The position numbers and the translations under genes are program-made. The notes below the pieces were generated by a model that ran no database searches, was not told the DNA's origin, and was given only the letters and a program-made list of their open reading frames with translations. This document shows, piece after piece, positions 61,979-64,000 of a DNA stretch of 64,000 nt (the first letter of the stretch is position 1; the number at the start of each line of letters is the position of its first letter). Origin of the DNA: Chloroflexota bacterium (GTDB taxonomy: Bacteria > Chloroflexota > Anaerolineae > UBA4142); NCBI GenBank assembly GCA_016208315.1, contig JACQYF010000038.1:1-64000 (forward strand), written 5' to 3'.

Positions 61979-62466
61979 ATGCTCAAGCCCATGCTGTCGC
62001 CGATGATCAATGCGCTGCCGAGCGCCAACGCTAGGAGCGGGATCAGCACATCGGCGCGGAGCGGCGCGGGCGGTTTTTGCGGCGAGTTCGCGACGAGCAC
62101 ATTCACCATGCCCTTTTCGGCGTGGTCGGCCACACCGCAACTCACGCGATAAACGCCGGCCGTAAACGTTTGCTCAAGGGTGCGCAAGGTGAACGGTGAG
62201 ACGACCGGCATGTCGGTCCAGTCTAGAGCGCGTGCCTCCAAGTATGGTTGAACGACGAGTTGATGCGGCATCGAACCGTCGTTGACGACGACGAACCGCA
62301 CGGCTCTACCGGGCGTAACTACAAACTGGGAAAGCTCAACGTGATAATCCTTTAGCAGCACTCGGATGGTCTGTGGCTCGGTGGACGCTTGCGTGTTTCC
62401 ATAGATCGCAAAGGCCAGGAAGACCAGCAGGGCCGTGGTAATTAGGACTTTGAATGTGCGGGTCAT
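61960..62466 (-). CDS. Cupredoxin-domain protein with C-terminal anchor
   Basis: A 168-aa exported protein: N-terminal hydrophobic segment (VLITTALLVFLAFAIYGNT), a plastocyanin-like fold, and a C-terminal helix (VLIPLLALALGSALIIG). Type 1 copper ligands are His in GSMPHQLVV and Cys-His-Met in YRVSCGVADHAEKGM. It may pass electrons to or from the membrane module. The last four residues and stop come from the CGTAAAA repeat. GAGGAGGAG precedes the ATG; first gene of the electron-transfer operon. Confidence 0.85.
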   Translation of the reverse strand: MTRTFKVLITTALLVFLAFAIYGNTQASTEPQTIRVLLKDYHVELSQFVVTPGRAVRFVVVNDGSMPHQLVVQPYLEARALDWTDMPVVSPFTLRTLEQTFTAGVYRVSCGVADHAEKGMVNVLVANSPQKPPAPLRADVLIPLLALALGSALIIGDSMGLSIMKRKT

Positions 62467-62472
62467 GGCTCC

Positions 62473-62605
62473 TCCTCAGGTCACAGGTCATAGGTCACAC
62501 GTCTCAAGTCTCAGGTTGCGCATCGCCGGTTTCAGGTTTGGAACCTCAAGTTTGTGACCTGAGACCTGTGACTTGCGACTTGTGACCTGGGACTTGTGAC
62601 CTGTA
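62473..62605 (-). repeat. Long paired tandem repeat upstream of the cupredoxin gene (AGGTCAC class)
   Basis: AGGTCACAGGTCATAGGTCA, CAAGTCTCAGG on one side; GTGACCTGAGACCTGTGACT, TGTGACCTGGGACTTGTGAC on the other. At 130 nt it is the longest element in the window. It lies in the 5' leader of the operon, not between two genes of it. Confidence 0.88.
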
Positions 62606-62613
62606 CAACTGTC

Positions 62614-62642
62614 AGTTTAAACCCTTCGCGGCGCGGCGACAA
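62614..62642 (-). promoter_or_regulatory. Candidate promoter of the electron-transfer operon
   Basis: Minus strand TTGTCG (62642-62637), 17-bp spacer, TAAACT (62619-62614). The transcript would begin just before the long AGGTCAC repeat. Confidence 0.55.
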
Positions 62643-62663
62643 TCGTGTGGACAATGATTGGGA

Positions 62664-62694
62664 AACAAAAAAGACGCTCTCTTTTGAGCGTCTT
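62664..62694 (-). terminator. Terminator after the NarL-type regulator
   Basis: Stem AAGACGCTC / GAGCGTCTT with a six-base loop, followed on the minus strand by TTTTTTGTTT. Confidence 0.92.
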
Positions 62695-62730
62695 GGCAGG
62701 ACAAGTTACGATGCCGCGTCGTTAATTTCA

Positions 62731-63387
62731 CTACGCGCTGTCGAGTAAACCTTTACGGACCGCGTAGTGGATCAGTTCCGCGCGGCTGTGCAGATTCAAG
62801 CGCTGCATAATGCGCGTGCGGTGCGTCTGTACCGTGCTGGGGCTGATGACGAGTTTCTCGGCAATCGCTTGATTCGTATGTCCCTCGGCGATCAGCTTTA
62901 GCACTTCGCGTTCGCGCGCGGTCAAGCCATCGTAGCTGCTCTGCTCCTCGCCCGATTTCACCCGCGTCAAATAGTCGGCGACGAGCCGCCGTGCGACCGA
63001 AGGATAGAGAAAGACGTCGCCGGCATGGACCGCGCGAATCGCGCCGACCAGATCGGCGGAAGCGGCTTTTTTCAGCACGTAACCCGACGCGCCCGCGTTG
63101 AGCACTTGGAAGAAATACTCGTCGCTCTCGTACATCGTCAGGGCGATGACGTGAATGTGCGGGAATTCGTGTTTGATCGTCCGCGTCGCCTCGAGCCCGT
63201 TCAGGCCTGGCATGGCAATGTCCATGAGCACGACCTCAGGCCCAAGCGCACGAACTTGGGCCAGGGCCTGCTGCCCATCCGCCGCTTCGCCGACGACTTC
63301 GATGTCTGGTTGCGCGTCTAGTAATAGACGCACGCCTTCGCGAACGATGGTGTGATCATCCGCGACGAGAACGCGTATTTTGCTCAT
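62731..63387 (-). CDS. NarL/FixJ-family response regulator
   Basis: A 218-aa regulator: receiver with VLVADDHTIVREG, phospho-Asp in VVLMDIAMPGLNGLEA and Lys in YVLKKAASADL; C-terminal LuxR-type HTH (LTAREREVLKLIAEGHTNQAIAEKL in part, STVQTHRTRIMQRL). Pairs with the kinase encoded just upstream and, being next to the electron-transfer operon, may control it. ATG at MSKIRVLV after GAGGGG; a GTG two codons earlier is possible. Confidence 0.92.
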   Translation of the reverse strand: MSKIRVLVADDHTIVREGVRLLLDAQPDIEVVGEAADGQQALAQVRALGPEVVLMDIAMPGLNGLEATRTIKHEFPHIHVIALTMYESDEYFFQVLNAGASGYVLKKAASADLVGAIRAVHAGDVFLYPSVARRLVADYLTRVKSGEEQSSYDGLTAREREVLKLIAEGHTNQAIAEKLVISPSTVQTHRTRIMQRLNLHSRAELIHYAVRKGLLDSA

Positions 63388-63401
63388 TTTCACCCCTCGG
63401 A

Positions 63402-63453
63402 GTAGGGGCGGGGTCGCCCCGCCCTCCGCAGGGCGGGGCGACCCCGCCCCTAC
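63402..63453. repeat. Perfect inverted pair of GTAGGGGCGGGGTC elements, copy 4
   Basis: GTAGGGGCGGGGTCGCCCCG and on, six-base loop, then GGGCGGGGCGACCCCGCCCC and TAC. On the minus strand its TAG is the stop codon of the histidine kinase. Confidence 0.9.
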
Positions 63454-64000
63454 AAAGCTGGCATTACAATCATGATCCGCGTGCCCCTCCCCGGCTGCGA
63501 GTCAATTTCGACCGACCCTTCCACCAAAGTGGCGCGCTCTTGGATGCCCAGCAAACCGAACCCGCGGCCGTGACTGTTGCCCAGGACCGCCGCGGGATCA
63601 AAGCCGCGCCCATCGTCCGCGACGACCACCTGCACGCTCGCGTCGCCAAATTCGAGCGAGAGATTGACGTGCCGCGCGTTCGCGTGATGGGCGATGTTAT
63701 TGATCGCCTCTTGGACGATGCGGAACAATGCGATTTCCAATTCAGGCGCCAGGCGGCGCGTGACGCCTCGCACCGAGACTTGCATTTCGATACGGCGCGG
63801 CGCGAGATGTTCGTCCGCATACGAACGCATCGCCGCGATCAATCCCAAATCGTCCAGCGCCACGGGACGCAGGTCGAGAATCAAGGCGTGCGTTTGCTCC
63901 AGCGCGCGTGTCGCCAGCAATTTAGCATGTTGCAATCGTTCCCGCAAGCCCTCTTGCGACGGCGGCAAGGCGCGCTCGGCCGCTTCCATGCCCATCGTCA
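63450..64000 (-). CDS. NarX/DesK-type sensor histidine kinase, C-terminal part (5' partial)
   Basis: About 183 residues of a HPK7-type kinase running off the window edge. Present: the end of the dimerisation helices (LRERLQHAKLLATRALEQTH), LILDLRPVALDDLGL, N box FRIVQEAINNIAHHANA, G1 VVADDGRGFDP and G2 GFGLLGIQERA. The phospho-acceptor His lies beyond the edge. It is the likely partner of the NarL-type regulator. Confidence 0.9.
   Translation of the reverse strand, partial: TMGMEAAERALPPSQEGLRERLQHAKLLATRALEQTHALILDLRPVALDDLGLIAAMRSYADEHLAPRRIEMQVSVRGVTRRLAPELEIALFRIVQEAINNIAHHANARHVNLSLEFGDASVQVVVADDGRGFDPAAVLGNSHGRGFGLLGIQERATLVEGSVEIDSQPGRGTRIMIVMPAL

Overview
The window reads as a chromosomal segment of a GC-rich bacterium, most probably a member of the Chloroflexota (Anaerolineae-like). 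The grounds are: an S10/spc/alpha ribosomal super-operon of ordinary bacterial order; a zinc-type S14 and Cys-rich S4 and L36; secreted proteins with Pro/Thr stalks; the histidine phosphatase / DUF3090 / SCO1664-type kinase cluster known from Actinobacteria and Chloroflexota; and sigma70-like promoters of the TTGACN-17-TANNNT kind. The phylum is an inference; no rRNA gene is present.

Layout. 1-18185 (+): end of tuf, then S10-L3-L4-L23-L2-S19-L22-S3-L16-L29-S17-L14-L24-L5-S14-S8-L6-L18-(S5+L30 fused)-L15-SecY-Adk-Map-L36-S13-S11-S4-RpoA-L17-TruA-L13-S9, closed by a terminator. infA is missing. 18271-27489: a Pro/Thr-stalk surface protein, a UbiA-type prenyltransferase, tlyA, uppS, a MoxR ATPase with a CoxE-like VWA protein, and two secreted proteins sharing a repeated extracytoplasmic domain. 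27613-32302: CoA-type Nudix hydrolase, aldo/keto reductase, phosphatase-DUF3090 fusion, SCO1664-type kinase, methyltransferase, tRNA-Glu. 32463-39484: flavin oxidase, VOC protein, RibD-like reductase, MFS transporter, then a Fur-family regulator with a metal ABC importer. 39488-46980: a signalling island (STAS protein, lipoprotein, hybrid kinase, response regulator, receiver-cyclase, cNMP-binding phosphatase). 47027-55597: a damaged PLP dehydratase, FGGY kinase, sphingosine-phosphate-lyase-like enzyme, carA and carB. 55665-64000 (-): decaheme lipoprotein cytochrome, cytochrome c, NrfD, four-cluster ferredoxin, pseudo-receiver, cupredoxin, NarL-type regulator and the end of its kinase; this looks like a quinol-to-surface electron route.

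The most unusual feature is structural. Nearly every non-overlapping gene junction holds a short element built from a 6-10 nt unit repeated in tandem and followed by its reverse complement. The unit differs from junction to junction, but the same unit classes recur at distant loci. In the ribosomal operon the right arm runs into the next Shine-Dalgarno sequence. Several genes take their last codons and stop codon from such an element, and carA and carB carry arrays inside their reading frames. The units resemble the heptanucleotide STRR repeats of filamentous cyanobacteria but here are organised as paired hairpins.

Other points for a second look: the S5-L30 fusion, an apparent ATT start for adk, the double-HisKA receiver cyclase, a frameshift that removes the last metal motif of the phosphatase, a deletion of the substrate loop in the dehydratase, and a promoter-plus-terminator leader before the MoxR gene. 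No gene-free stretch exceeds 300 bases.
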